This document shows positions 9,247 to 19,499 of a stretch of DNA of 64,000 nt, piece by piece. Position 1 is the first letter of the stretch. The number at the start of each line of letters is the position of its first letter. The translations under genes were made by a program, and so were the position numbers. This DNA is from Jeotgalibaca sp052266715 (GTDB taxonomy: Bacteria > Bacillota > Bacilli > Lactobacillales > Aerococcaceae), in the NCBI GenBank assembly GCA_052266715.1, contig JBQPRB010000003.1; one strand, given 5' to 3'. The notes under the pieces are model-generated. The model searched no databases. It had not been told where the DNA came from and saw nothing but the letters and a program-made list of their open reading frames with translations.

Positions 9247-10536
9247 ATGTCCAAAAGAAACAAAAATATCATTTTTACCTTGCTCCTCTTTTATGTTCTT
9301 TTCCCGTTCTCATTGGATAGTATCCATTTGCTCCAAGATTTGATGAATTTGGGTCTCTCTTTATTGGTTATTATTTTTAACATTCCGTTTCTAGAAGAAA
9401 AAGTTCAATTCTTTAATCCTAAACTTTTTTCGACATTTTTACTTGTTGCGTTTATAGGGTTGCTAGCGCTGATTTTACCATCGATTTACGGAACTTTCGA
9501 TTATTCGTATTTCATGATAGTTGTGTTCTCAGCCGTCCAACAGCTAATAAAATTTACAGCATTAATGATTGTATATTTGCGAATATTTAAAGAAGAGGCA
9601 ACTTTTAGTCATTATGCGATGCGGTATATCGTAGCATGCATTCTGTACTTCTTATTTACAATTTTATTCATATTAGCTCCGGGTCTAAAGGAATTTTGGA
9701 TTCAACTATTGTATATTTCAGATTTGGATATTTCACAGTTACAAAAACCACAATATGTAACGAGAATTGGTATTGATGGATTTGCTGGTTTTGGTCAAAC
9801 ATTCAAATTTTCTTTGGGTATCCTGTTGAGCGTTTTTCTAATTGCAAAAGATTTTCTATCAAATAAAAGACGTTCTATTTTCCTTCTTGGTGCTATTCTT
9901 ATGCTTTTGATGGGAACTTTATTTTACGGTAGAATTGGAAGTGTAGCAGGTTTCGTTGCGATACTGGTGTTGTTGGTCAATTTCTTCTCTTATCAGAGAA
10001 CCCTTAAAACAGGTTTATCATTTATAGCCATGTCCTTCATTTTATTTCTGCTGGTGATTGTAGCAAGTCTTTTCAATGAAGCCATTCTCGTTTGGTTGGA
10101 ATGGGCTTTCGAACTGATTATCACCTTCATTAATACTGGAGAATTTTCCTCGACCTCCACAGATATTTTATTCGAGAGAATGTATTTTATCCCAGATTTA
10201 AAATCCTTCCTTATCGGAAATGCACTTTATTCTGATCCAGCAGGAGGGTATTTTATGGGAACTGATGTCGGTATCTTACGCAATATCTTGTTCTTCGGAT
10301 TCATTCCAACCCTGATTGTTTATCTGGTTATAGCTATGACTCTCTATGGGATTAAGGATTTCCTGACAGCTTATGGAAAATGTGGAAGAATCCTTTTAGG
10401 ATTACTGGTTTTCACGTTCCTTTTATTTGAGTTCAAGGGGAGTATCTATCAAGCATTTTATCCGATTCTTGTTCCTTTCTATGGCATTCTTCTTTATGAA
10501 AATAAACGTAGTAAAAAGAGCACAACCATCATTTGA
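9247..10536 (+). CDS. Wzy-like polysaccharide polymerase
   Basis: 429 residues, almost entirely hydrophobic with about 10-11 spans and one longer extracytoplasmic loop between the last spans (GTDVGILRNILFFGF region). That is the layout of O-antigen/capsule polymerases, which join repeat units on the outer face of the membrane. Sequence conservation in this family is low, so the call uses topology and context: last gene of an operon already holding a Wzx-like flippase. The TGA stop lies in the loop of the terminator hairpin. Confidence 0.7.
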   Translation: MSKRNKNIIFTLLLFYVLFPFSLDSIHLLQDLMNLGLSLLVIIFNIPFLEEKVQFFNPKLFSTFLLVAFIGLLALILPSIYGTFDYSYFMIVVFSAVQQLIKFTALMIVYLRIFKEEATFSHYAMRYIVACILYFLFTILFILAPGLKEFWIQLLYISDLDISQLQKPQYVTRIGIDGFAGFGQTFKFSLGILLSVFLIAKDFLSNKRRSIFLLGAILMLLMGTLFYGRIGSVAGFVAILVLLVNFFSYQRTLKTGLSFIAMSFILFLLVIVASLFNEAILVWLEWAFELIITFINTGEFSSTSTDILFERMYFIPDLKSFLIGNALYSDPAGGYFMGTDVGILRNILFFGFIPTLIVYLVIAMTLYGIKDFLTAYGKCGRILLGLLVFTFLLFEFKGSIYQAFYPILVPFYGILLYENKRSKKSTTII

Positions 10537-10555
10537 TGGTTGTGCTCTTTTTGTA
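10513..10555 (+). terminator. Terminator of the polysaccharide operon
   Basis: A 19-bp perfect stem (AAAAAGAGCACAACCATCA with its complement) encloses only two bases, with a T-run built into the descending arm. The stop codon of the wzy-like gene begins the descending arm. Confidence 0.95.
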
Positions 10556-10601
10556 TTAAATTGACTTGTTATTTAAAAGAAATTCCTTGTGAAAAGGGTT
10601 G

Positions 10602-10610
10602 TGATATAAT
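10602..10610 (+). promoter_or_regulatory. Extended -10 promoter of the GW-repeat amidase
   Basis: TTGTGATATAAT contains TGnTATAAT. The same TTGTGATATA core recurs before the second GW hydrolase (13577-13587), which suggests joint expression. The -35 is weak. Confidence 0.6.
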
Positions 10611-10643
10611 TCTAATAGTTTTTTAAAGGAGATGATTAATAAA

Positions 10644-13466
10644 TTGAAGCAAAAAGCTTTAGGTCTTTTTGTCGCTTTATCACTTTTTACTTTTCAAATG
10701 CCAACCGCAAATGCCACTGATGTCAATACGAATACAAATAGTTATTATACCGTTCATTCTACAACCGCTATTAACTATGAAGCCATGATTGTGAAACCCT
10801 GGTCGATTAATACGGCACCATGGGGGACTAGTGGCGCATTCCCTATTCCGAATTATTCACAATATGTGGGGAAACATGTTTCAGTTGTACAGGAAAAAGT
10901 AACTTCCAAAGCAACATATGCACTTATATATTTGAATGGAGTGGAACTTGGCTGGATTGATTCAACAGGGCTTGCTCCCTTGACGGTAAATAGTACCACT
11001 GACGTATACTACACAGCTCAGATTAACTTGCCTTGGTCCATTAACACCCAACCTTGGGGAACAAAGGGCTATCAACCGATTGCTGACTATCGTAGTTACG
11101 TTAATGCGTATGTCGAAGTTATTCAGGAAAAACAAACAGATAAGGCAACATATGCATTGCTTGTCCATAATGGAATCGAACTTGGATGGATAGACAAAGG
11201 AGCTCTCAAAGAAACCTTGTTTGTTATGGAAGAAACACCTATTAATTACGAGGCGAAAGTTCTTTATGGCTGGTCGATAAATTCGCAACCTTGGGGAACA
11301 CCCAATGCGCAATTCGTTCAAAATGCAACGAAGCTGATTGGGAAAAATGTAACGGTCCTGAAAGAGGCAAAAACCGCCAAAGCTAAATATGCATTGATAG
11401 CTAATAATGGAACTGAATTAGGATGGATAGACACAGGTGCTTTATCCCCTTTGGTTGTAGAATCCTACAACGAAGTTTTATATGATGCAAAAATTACGCG
11501 GACTTGGTCTATTAACACCCAACCTTGGGGAACGGCAGGCTATGAATTAATTTCAGACTACCAAAGTTATTTGGGTAAAAGTGTTCGGGTTATCCAAGAA
11601 GCAAAAACTGGAAAAAGTAACTACGCTCTTATCACATATAATGGAACACAATTAGGATGGATTGATACAGGTGCACTCGAGACTTTTATTCCTGTTCTAA
11701 GTGAGGAAGCAATTAACTATGAAGCAACTATAGTTAATCCATGGTCAATCAACACGCAACCGTGGGGTACAATCGGCTCCTATCCATCAGCCAAAGGTGT
11801 AGAATATCTTGGCAAAAATGTATCGATTATCGCTGAAAAAGTAACACCAAAAGCAACGTATGCTTTAATCAGTTATAAAGGAAATGAATTGGGATGGATT
11901 GATACGACTGGCTTGAAACCACTAGAGGTATTATCAGCAGAAACCATCAATTATTCTGCGCAAATCGTTCATCCTTGGTCAATAACGAATGTACCGTGGG
12001 GGACAAGAGGTTATTACCATACTGCAAATGCAAATGATTACAAAGGGTTGGAATTAAAGGTTACAGAAGAAAAAATTACTGAAAAAGCTACTTATGCATA
12101 TTTATCCCACAATGGAAACGGATTGGGTTGGATTGACAAAGGAGCTCTAAAAATTGTTTTGACCGTTCTTGAAACCCGGGATACAGCATATGAAGCAATC
12201 GTTGTAAAACCTTGGGCTATTCATTCGAAACCATGGGGAACGGCCGGCTCTTATTCAGTTGCAGATTCTTCGAAGTTTGTTGGTAAGCATGTTTCAATTT
12301 TACAAGAAAAAGTGACACCTAAAGGAACTTACGGTTTATTAACCCAGAATGGTGTTGAAATTGGTTGGATGGATGTGACTGGCTTAAATCCGCTTAGCGT
12401 TCAAAGCACACATGTAGTCCAATATGCTTCTAAATTAGTCAAACCATGGGCATTAACTAATGTGCCATGGGGTACATATGGATATAAAACTTCTGCCAGT
12501 TCAAGTGAATATATCGGTTCAGAAGTAGTGGTGACTGAAGAAAAAACAACTCAAAAAGCAACATATGCTTATCTGACTCATAATGGTAGAGACCTCGGTT
12601 GGATTGACAAGTCAGCATTGGATGCTTACAAAATTACAAGTCGAAAACCAACTTATTATAAAGTCAAAATTACGAAACCATGGTCAATCAATACGCAACC
12701 CTGGGGAATAGAAGGTTACAAAGCTATTCCAAATTATAGTTCCTATGTCGGTCAAGAAGTCCGAGTCATCGAAGAAGTGACAACCACTAGGGGTGTGACG
12801 TATGGTTTGTTGACTTTGAATGGTGCTGCCCTCGGTTGGATTGACCTAGGCGGAGTTTCAAGTCCAATCACTGGTAATTACACAGTATTTTTGGATATTG
12901 GTCATGGTGGATTCGATCCAGGTGCATCTTATTACGGTGTCCAAGAAAAACGGATAAATCTTGAAGTATCCTTGAAAATGCAAAAACTACTTGAGGAAAA
13001 AGGTTACAATGTCATTGTTTCTCGTACAAGTGATGTTTTTATCGATCACAAAACGGAACGCTCTAGACTAGCGAATGAAACGAATGCTGATGTATTCGTG
13101 AGCGTTCACCATAATGCAATGCCAGGAAACACGTTTGTTAATGGAATCGAAACATTTTACTACGAATACGATTCCAATTACCAACCAAAAATAAATGCTT
13201 TGATGCATAATAATTTATTTAGAATTCAAGAAAGTGCTGAACTTGCGTATTCAATTCATGAATCCTTGATAGAAAGTTCGGGTGCTTATGACCGCGGAGT
13301 ACGTAGAGATACATTTGCTGTACTGCGTGAAACAGCTATACCAGCAGTTTTACTGGAGCTTGGTTTCATGAGTAACCAGGCGGAGTTAAACAGACTGACA
13401 TCTCAAAACTATCAAAATACGCTGGCACAAGCTGTTGTAAATGGGATAGACAATTATTTCAAGTGA
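10644..13466 (+). CDS. N-acetylmuramoyl-L-alanine amidase with nine GW repeats
   Basis: A secreted wall hydrolase. From TTG 10644 it has a signal peptide (KQKALGLFVALSLF ... ANA) and then nine SH3-like GW modules of about 80 residues, each with WSINTQPWGT near the start and LGWID near the end (variants WSITNVPWGT, WAIHSKPWGT, WALTNVPWGT). The C-terminal ~190 residues are an Amidase_3 domain: DIGHGG and SVHHNA give the zinc histidines, EKRIN a zinc glutamate and LLELGFMSN the catalytic glutamate. GW modules bind lipoteichoic acid in Listeria Ami/InlB. The AAAGGAGATGAT ribosome binding site favours TTG 10644 over the in-frame ATG 10632, which lies within it. Confidence 0.93.
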   Translation: MKQKALGLFVALSLFTFQMPTANATDVNTNTNSYYTVHSTTAINYEAMIVKPWSINTAPWGTSGAFPIPNYSQYVGKHVSVVQEKVTSKATYALIYLNGVELGWIDSTGLAPLTVNSTTDVYYTAQINLPWSINTQPWGTKGYQPIADYRSYVNAYVEVIQEKQTDKATYALLVHNGIELGWIDKGALKETLFVMEETPINYEAKVLYGWSINSQPWGTPNAQFVQNATKLIGKNVTVLKEAKTAKAKYALIANNGTELGWIDTGALSPLVVESYNEVLYDAKITRTWSINTQPWGTAGYELISDYQSYLGKSVRVIQEAKTGKSNYALITYNGTQLGWIDTGALETFIPVLSEEAINYEATIVNPWSINTQPWGTIGSYPSAKGVEYLGKNVSIIAEKVTPKATYALISYKGNELGWIDTTGLKPLEVLSAETINYSAQIVHPWSITNVPWGTRGYYHTANANDYKGLELKVTEEKITEKATYAYLSHNGNGLGWIDKGALKIVLTVLETRDTAYEAIVVKPWAIHSKPWGTAGSYSVADSSKFVGKHVSILQEKVTPKGTYGLLTQNGVEIGWMDVTGLNPLSVQSTHVVQYASKLVKPWALTNVPWGTYGYKTSASSSEYIGSEVVVTEEKTTQKATYAYLTHNGRDLGWIDKSALDAYKITSRKPTYYKVKITKPWSINTQPWGIEGYKAIPNYSSYVGQEVRVIEEVTTTRGVTYGLLTLNGAALGWIDLGGVSSPITGNYTVFLDIGHGGFDPGASYYGVQEKRINLEVSLKMQKLLEEKGYNVIVSRTSDVFIDHKTERSRLANETNADVFVSVHHNAMPGNTFVNGIETFYYEYDSNYQPKINALMHNNLFRIQESAELAYSIHESLIESSGAYDRGVRRDTFAVLRETAIPAVLLELGFMSNQAELNRLTSQNYQNTLAQAVVNGIDNYFK

Positions 13467-13471
13467 TTACT

Positions 13472-13507
13472 AAGAGGCCAACTCCCTAAAGGGAGCTGGT
13501 CTCTTTT
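13472..13507 (+). terminator. Terminator after the GW amidase
   Basis: AAGAGGCCAACTCCC and GGGAGCTGGTCTCTT form an imperfect stem around TAAA, followed by TT and a T-rich stretch. Confidence 0.85.
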
Positions 13508-13556
13508 CAATTTTTCGACAAAAAATCTAAATCTAAATTAATAAAAGTTTAGGATT

Positions 13557-13587
13557 TTGATTCAAGTTAGTAAATTTGTGATATACT
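13557..13587 (+). promoter_or_regulatory. Promoter of the GW glucosaminidase
   Basis: TTGATT (13557) and TATACT (13582) are 19 bp apart. TG one base before TATACT makes it an extended -10, and the surrounding TTGTGATATA matches the promoter of the GW amidase. Confidence 0.6.
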
Positions 13588-13660
13588 TTTTGTGGAAAAA
13601 TATTTATCTAATATCATTATGTTTTTTTCGATATTACATGCCCAGGAGGAACAGGAAAGA

Positions 13661-16600
13661 ATGTCATTTTACAACAAGCGTACCAGAAATGTTTTGGTCA
13701 CAATGTCTAGTATAGCCATCCTATCGGCCGTAATGAATGATAGAAAAGTTCTAGCCGATACTATCACTGATGCCCCAGTAGAAGTTAGCCATCCAGTTGA
13801 AATACCAGAAGCTGAAACGAACCCTTTAGTGATAGATGATATCTATGAGGATTCTGAAATCATCAGCGGAAGTACGATTTATAATAATCAAATCATCCAG
13901 GTTTTAATAAATAATGAAATTATATATACAGACGTAATTGATGCGGAGGGCAGGTTCTCCTTGGATGTGGAGCCATTTGCGCCAGATACTGTTTTAACCA
14001 TCCAGGTAATTGAATCTGTTCCGGAGGTAGAAGAGACTTTAATTGACGAAAAACCGGAAAGTGAATCAGAAGAGAGCGGCCCTTTGGCTGAAGAGACAGT
14101 GTCCGTTCTTGTTAAGACAGCGGATTCTCCTGAAGAAGCGGCTGAAATTGAAGAGCCGATAGAAATAGTCCCGGAAACATCCGAAGAAGCCGAAATATTA
14201 GAAAGTGTTTCTTCAGAATCTGAAGAAATGGCTGTCGAAGTTATTGAAGAAGCAACGAGTGAAGAAGTGATTGAACCTAGCGAGGCAGATGTCGTTGCTA
14301 CCCCAGACACAACGGAGCAACCGAAAATACAACTTTTCAGCACCTTTGCCACTACTTCTACAACCACTGCTAAGACCCCATTGGGAACAGAATACCACTA
14401 TGTTCGTTCTGGTGAGACGTTAAAGCTGATTGCTCAAGAATACGGGGTTACAGTTGATAAGCTGGTACTATGGAATGATATCAAGAATACCAATCTTATT
14501 TCTGTAGGACAGATTCTATCTGTAAATGGGTTCAACAATTATTCAAATATAGATAAGGAAACACGTACTTTTGCCAACACTGAGGAATTTATATCCTTTC
14601 TTGCTCCAGGTGCTCAAAAAGCTGCCACCGAAAATAATATTTATGCCTCAGTGATAATTGCACAAGCAATTCATGAATCAGGACATGGGAAAAGTGCGTT
14701 AGCAGTATCTGGAAATAATTTATTTGGTATTAAAGGTTCCTACAATGGGAACACAATTAATATGTTGACATGGGAAGACGATGGATTCGGTAATGCTTAT
14801 TGGATTGTGCAACCATTCCGCCTCTATCCATCTTATGCAGAATCACTTCTTGATAATGCAGATAAGATCCGAAATGGTGTAAGTTGGGATCCTAGCTACT
14901 ATCGTGGAGCTTGGGTTGAAAATACTGCTTCCCATCTCGATGCAACGGAGTGGCTGACAGGCCGTTACGCAACCGATACAAAGTACAACTTAAAAGTTAA
15001 TGATACGATTGACTATTACAGTCTGACAAAGTATGATACCCACGTCAAGATCACGAATCCAATCACAAGCCAACAGAATTTAGAACGTCGAGGCATTTTA
15101 ACCGGATCAGGTTATACAATATTTGAACAACCAAAAGGGTCCGCAAATAGCACAATCAACTATAGTACGAATAGTTATCTTAATCAGGAAGTAACCATAA
15201 ATAAAGAAAAAATCAACGATTTAGGAACTTGGTGGCATATTTCCGTAAATGGCAAAGCTCTAGGATACGTTCTTAAACAAGCTGTTTCAGATGCCAATTA
15301 TGTGATACACAGTAATACACCTACAAACTATGGAGCAACTATTAAATATGATTGGTCCATCAATACGCTTCCGTATGGTGTCGAAGGATTTGAAAAAGTG
15401 GCTACTGGGAGTGCTTATTACGACAAGGAATTGGTGGTTGTTCGAGAAGCAAAAACGGATAAAGGAACCTATGGCCTTATCAACTTAAAAGGTAAAGACA
15501 TTGGCTGGATTGATACGGGTGCCTTGGATGAACTTAGAGTATTATCGACTAAAAAAGTTGATTATTATGCCGTTGTCGCAAAGCCATGGTCCATCAATAC
15601 GCAACCATGGGGGACAAGAGGATATGTAACGATTGCAAATGATCAGTCATACTTAAACCGTGGTGTGAGAGTGATTGAAGAGAAAACTACCCAACGTTCA
15701 ACATATGGATTAATTCAGTTGGACGGAGTGAATATTGGATGGATTGATTTAGGGGCTTTATCCCAAGGTGCCCAGATTATTTCCTCAGTAAACGTGAGTT
15801 ATGCAGCAGATTTAAAGATAGCCACTCCAATATATTCTAAACCTGCTGGTCTTTCAGATGCGACTGAAATTGGAAATACAAAATCTTACCTAAACAAAAC
15901 AGTCACTGCTGATTTGGAACAAGCTACATCAAGCGACACTTTTGTACGGATATCCTTGAATGGAAAAGAATTAGGTTTTGTAAAAAAATCTGATTTAAGC
16001 ATCCATAATGTCTTGGAAACAAAATCAGTCAATTATGACGCAAAAATAGTTAAATCCTGGTCTATCAATACCCAGCCTTGGGGGACTCCAAATTATACCT
16101 TAGTGGATTCTGGTTCCAATTACATATGGAAAAATGCGAAAGTAACTTTGGAAAAAGTTACATCTAGAAGTACATATGCCTATATCGAAGTTGGAGGTAA
16201 AGGAATTGGCTGGATTGATAAAGGTGCTTTATCTGCCTATAACAGTGTACTAGCGACAAACAATGTTAATTATGTTGCCAAAGTCATTCACCCTTGGTCC
16301 ATCAATACCCAACCTTGGGGTACATTGGGAGCGACTGAGATAACGAGTGCAAAAGGATACATAGGAAAAAATATTGACGTCATCCAAGAAAAAGTCACTG
16401 AAAAATCTTCTTACGCGCTAATTAAGCTAGATGGAAAAGAACTGGGTTGGATTGATGTTACGGGTATTGAAAAATTAGCAGTATCCTCCTCAACGCCGGT
16501 AGATTATGAAGCCAAAGTTTCTAAAGCCTGGTCCATCAATACCCAACCATGGGGGACCGAAGGATATCAGTTGGTTGATGATGGGAGCTCATACTTAGGA

Positions 16601-17416
16601 AAAACCGTGCGCGTTGTTGAAGAACAGACTACTCAACGAAGTACCTATGCTTTGCTACAGACAAACGGCATCAATATTGGCTGGATTGACAAAGGAGCGC
16701 TTTCTTCTTTTTACACAGTTCGCTCAACCAAGGATACGAGCTACTTGGCTGAAGTAATCCATCCTTGGTCAATTAATTCAGCGCCATGGGGGACTGCCGG
16801 TGCAACACAAGTCGCGAATGGAAGAAATTATATTGGTAAGATGGTTGAAGTCATCCAGGAAAAAACAACCGATAAATCCACATATGCCTTGATTGTCGTA
16901 GATGGTAAGGAGGTCGGTTGGATTGACAAGACAGGGATTGACCAATTGCGTGTGACTTATGAACGCGATATCCGTTATGCTGCAACAGTGACGAAATCAT
17001 GGTCCATCAATACGGCCGCGTGGGGAACTGCGGGTTCCGAAGTTGTGGATAACCAAGGTACGTATGTTGGACAGGACTTTGAAATTCAAAAAGAAGTCAT
17101 GACTCAAAAAGCGGTGTATGCAAAACTCCAAATTGGAGATAACGTATTGGGCTGGATCGATACTACGGGTATATCTCGTTATGTTGTATTGAGTACACGA
17201 AATGTAGACTATAATGCAAAAGTTGCGTTACCGTGGTCAATCAATACACAACCGTGGGGAACACTGCAGTACCAACCTATTGATAACTACACTTCATACG
17301 TAGGTAAGGACGTAAGGGTTATTCAAGAAAAAACAACACGAAAAGGAAGCTATGGATTGATTCAAATTGATGGTAAGAACATCGGTTGGATCGATACAGG
17401 AGCATTAAGTAAGTAA
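13661..17416 (+). CDS. Secreted LysM / endo-beta-N-acetylglucosaminidase with about ten GW repeats
   Basis: From ATG 13661 (AGGAGGA upstream) it encodes about 1251 residues. An N-terminal export signal (KRTRNVLVTMSSIAILSAV ... VLA) is followed by an acidic Glu/Val-rich linker to about residue 230, then a LysM domain (YHYVRSGETLKLIAQEYGV). A glucosaminidase domain follows, whose QAIHESGHGKSALA carries the catalytic glutamate. The rest is about ten GW modules, eight canonical (WSINTQPWGT ... GWID) and two degenerate (near 15090 and 15800). It pairs naturally with the adjacent GW amidase as autolysins held on teichoic acid. An upstream GTG (13592) extends the frame but lacks a ribosome binding site and would bury the signal. 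Confidence 0.92.
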   Translation: MSFYNKRTRNVLVTMSSIAILSAVMNDRKVLADTITDAPVEVSHPVEIPEAETNPLVIDDIYEDSEIISGSTIYNNQIIQVLINNEIIYTDVIDAEGRFSLDVEPFAPDTVLTIQVIESVPEVEETLIDEKPESESEESGPLAEETVSVLVKTADSPEEAAEIEEPIEIVPETSEEAEILESVSSESEEMAVEVIEEATSEEVIEPSEADVVATPDTTEQPKIQLFSTFATTSTTTAKTPLGTEYHYVRSGETLKLIAQEYGVTVDKLVLWNDIKNTNLISVGQILSVNGFNNYSNIDKETRTFANTEEFISFLAPGAQKAATENNIYASVIIAQAIHESGHGKSALAVSGNNLFGIKGSYNGNTINMLTWEDDGFGNAYWIVQPFRLYPSYAESLLDNADKIRNGVSWDPSYYRGAWVENTASHLDATEWLTGRYATDTKYNLKVNDTIDYYSLTKYDTHVKITNPITSQQNLERRGILTGSGYTIFEQPKGSANSTINYSTNSYLNQEVTINKEKINDLGTWWHISVNGKALGYVLKQAVSDANYVIHSNTPTNYGATIKYDWSINTLPYGVEGFEKVATGSAYYDKELVVVREAKTDKGTYGLINLKGKDIGWIDTGALDELRVLSTKKVDYYAVVAKPWSINTQPWGTRGYVTIANDQSYLNRGVRVIEEKTTQRSTYGLIQLDGVNIGWIDLGALSQGAQIISSVNVSYAADLKIATPIYSKPAGLSDATEIGNTKSYLNKTVTADLEQATSSDTFVRISLNGKELGFVKKSDLSIHNVLETKSVNYDAKIVKSWSINTQPWGTPNYTLVDSGSNYIWKNAKVTLEKVTSRSTYAYIEVGGKGIGWIDKGALSAYNSVLATNNVNYVAKVIHPWSINTQPWGTLGATEITSAKGYIGKNIDVIQEKVTEKSSYALIKLDGKELGWIDVTGIEKLAVSSSTPVDYEAKVSKAWSINTQPWGTEGYQLVDDGSSYLGKTVRVVEEQTTQRSTYALLQTNGINIGWIDKGALSSFYTVRSTKDTSYLAEVIHPWSINSAPWGTAGATQVANGRNYIGKMVEVIQEKTTDKSTYALIVVDGKEVGWIDKTGIDQLRVTYERDIRYAATVTKSWSINTAAWGTAGSEVVDNQGTYVGQDFEIQKEVMTQKAVYAKLQIGDNVLGWIDTTGISRYVVLSTRNVDYNAKVALPWSINTQPWGTLQYQPIDNYTSYVGKDVRVIQEKTTRKGSYGLIQIDGKNIGWIDTGALSK

Positions 17417-17429
17417 TCAAGTTGCAACT

Positions 17430-17463
17430 ATAAGGACTCGAACGATGTCGTTCGAGTCCTTAT
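17430..17463 (+). terminator. Hairpin after the GW glucosaminidase
   Basis: A perfect 16-bp stem (ATAAGGACTCGAACGA and complement) encloses TG. The T-tract is poor, so it may work as a bidirectional or 3'-stabilising hairpin. Confidence 0.75.
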
Positions 17464-17511
17464 TATGTCATTGAAAAAATTAATGTTTGATTGTAAAATA
17501 AATGTAAAATT

Positions 17512-19356
17512 TTGGTGGTGGAAATAATCCGAACAAAATATTCAAATGTGAGAAAAATTTTTATTTCATTGTTTACCTCTGGGGTATTTGGAGCTGCTGT
17601 ATCATTTTTTGTAGTGTTTATTCTTCAATATTTTCACTTCGGAAATAATTTTGAACAGGTTTCTGTTTTTATTAAAGAAAACACTAAGCTCTCCATGTTG
17701 GGTATCCTATTAGTCTTCATCATTTTTACTTGGCTAGGGTTAATTTTTAGATCTAGTGTGATAGCAGGATTTTTATTAATTGTTTTTGCATCAGTTGCTG
17801 GATTTGCTTCTAGTCAAAAACAGCAACTTCGAGGAGAACCCTTGTATCCTTCAGATATAGTATTTTTAAAAGATGCAACTTTTTTTCTTGACGTTGTAGA
17901 CAAGCGGTTGTTACTGATACTTATTTTCGTCTTGCTTTTTACGATAGTTTCGATAGGATTTTATTTATTTAAAAGAAAGAGAAGCAGCACTCCGCGACCT
18001 TTGTTGCGTTTCGTAGGAATTTTAGGAACGAGTTTGCTTCTTTTCCAAGTTTATAATTTCAATCAACCCGGAAATAAAGTAAAGGCTATTTTTAATAATT
18101 ATGTATCCTGGATTTCTTATAGTCAAAGTGATAATTATACAAAAAACGGTGTTGTTGCTGGGCTGCTTTACAATCTGAAGGCACCGGCCCTAGACAAACC
18201 ATTGGGTTACAGCCAAGAAAGAATAGAGGAAATATATAATAAATATTCAAAAGAAGCGGATTTGGTTAATGAAAATAGGGTTGGCCTTTTGGAAGATGTA
18301 AATATCATCTACATTATGAATGAAACATTCGCGGATATTCATCGCCTGGAAGGCATCACTATTGATGGTGGGGACTCGTTAGAACTGTATCGTGATTTAC
18401 CAGGACAACACGGATATGCTTTATCACAAGTGTATGGTGGGGGAACAGCGAATGTCGAATTTGAGGCCCTTACAGGTATTCCCCAAGAGCCATTAAATGG
18501 TAACATTTCGATTCCCTATATTCACTTAAGTCAACAGATAGGTCAATTACCGTCTATTACCGATTTTTTAATCGAAAGTCATCAATTAACTGCCATCCAT
18601 CCGCATAACTCTACTATGTATAAGCGTTATGATAATTATAATGCAATGGGCTTTGATGAATTGATTTTTAAAGATGATATGTCCTATTCTGAAACGATTG
18701 ATCGTAGTCCATATATTTCAGACCAATCATCTTATGATGAACTGATGGGGGTAATGACTGAGTCTGAAAAAAGAGATTTTATTCACCTTGTCACGATGCA
18801 AAATCATATGGCTTATACAGATAAATACGATAATGTTCAGTTTCAAGTTGATGGTACAGAAGATAATGAAGAAGTTCGTCATTATTTGAAAGGTATGTCA
18901 TACAGTGATATTGCCGTTGCCGATTTGATAGACAAATTAGAAAACTTCGACGAGAAAGTGTTGCTAATTTTCTGGGGCGACCATTTGCCATCTTTGTTCA
19001 ATGAGGACGTTAAGGCTTTGAATGGCTATCGTTCTATGCATGAGACCCCTCTGCTCATATATTCAAATTTTTCAGAAATATCAGATAATTTGGGGACTAT
19101 CAGCCCATTTTATTTTATCAATAATGTGCTTCGCATTACTGATACAAAAATTACACCATATGTAGCATTATTGCAAAGATTGGAAAAGGCTTTACCGGCT
19201 TTTGAAAAAAACTTCTATTTGGAGAGAGAAACAGGGATAAAGAATACCAGAAAAGAATTAAAACAATCAACGCAAGTTTTATTAAACGAATTAGATTTGA
19301 TATTGTACGATATAACGACCGGAAAGAATCACAGCAAAAAATTAGGATTTTACTAA
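17512..19356 (+). CDS. LTA synthase (LtaS) family glycerol-phosphate transferase
   Basis: 614 residues: five membrane spans in the first ~200 residues, then an extracellular alkaline-phosphatase-fold domain. NETFAD gives the metal-binding glutamate, YGGGTANVEFEALTG the threonine nucleophile, and FWGDHLPS the Asp-His metal ligands. Such enzymes transfer glycerol-phosphate from phosphatidylglycerol onto teichoic acid or cell-wall glycans. Its place next to two GW-repeat hydrolases, whose modules bind teichoic acid, and a GtrB/GtrA pair suggests surface glycopolymer decoration. The start is uncertain: TTG 17512, GTG 17515 and GTG 17518 are in frame and no clear ribosome binding site is visible. 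Confidence 0.88.
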   Translation: MVVEIIRTKYSNVRKIFISLFTSGVFGAAVSFFVVFILQYFHFGNNFEQVSVFIKENTKLSMLGILLVFIIFTWLGLIFRSSVIAGFLLIVFASVAGFASSQKQQLRGEPLYPSDIVFLKDATFFLDVVDKRLLLILIFVLLFTIVSIGFYLFKRKRSSTPRPLLRFVGILGTSLLLFQVYNFNQPGNKVKAIFNNYVSWISYSQSDNYTKNGVVAGLLYNLKAPALDKPLGYSQERIEEIYNKYSKEADLVNENRVGLLEDVNIIYIMNETFADIHRLEGITIDGGDSLELYRDLPGQHGYALSQVYGGGTANVEFEALTGIPQEPLNGNISIPYIHLSQQIGQLPSITDFLIESHQLTAIHPHNSTMYKRYDNYNAMGFDELIFKDDMSYSETIDRSPYISDQSSYDELMGVMTESEKRDFIHLVTMQNHMAYTDKYDNVQFQVDGTEDNEEVRHYLKGMSYSDIAVADLIDKLENFDEKVLLIFWGDHLPSLFNEDVKALNGYRSMHETPLLIYSNFSEISDNLGTISPFYFINNVLRITDTKITPYVALLQRLEKALPAFEKNFYLERETGIKNTRKELKQSTQVLLNELDLILYDITTGKNHSKKLGFY

Positions 19357-19415
19357 AAATCAGTTTTACTTTTATAATAGAAATCTAGACGTAAGTGCGT
19401 AAGCATGCTTAGAGG

Positions 19416-19452
19416 AAGGGAATCTCCGTGATGGTTGAGATTCCCTTTTTTC
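19416..19452 (+). terminator. Terminator after the LtaS-family gene
   Basis: AAGGGAATCTC and GAGATTCCCTT flank a 10-nt loop, followed by TTTTT. Confidence 0.9.
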
Positions 19453-19461
19453 ATGTATAAT
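19435..19461 (+). promoter_or_regulatory. Probable promoter of the GtrB-GtrA pair
   Basis: TTGAGA (19435) and TATAAT (19456) are 15 bp apart with TG directly before the -10. The -35 overlaps the preceding terminator. Confidence 0.5.
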
Positions 19462-19499
19462 AGATAACAAAAGAGCGAATTGTTTAGGAGCTGATTGGC

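Noticed and set aside
13888..14367. 159-codon Ser/Thr-rich ORF on the minus strand
   Set aside because: It is the antisense shadow of the Glu-rich linker of the GW glucosaminidase; GAA/GAG codons read backwards give Ser/Leu/Phe-rich frames.
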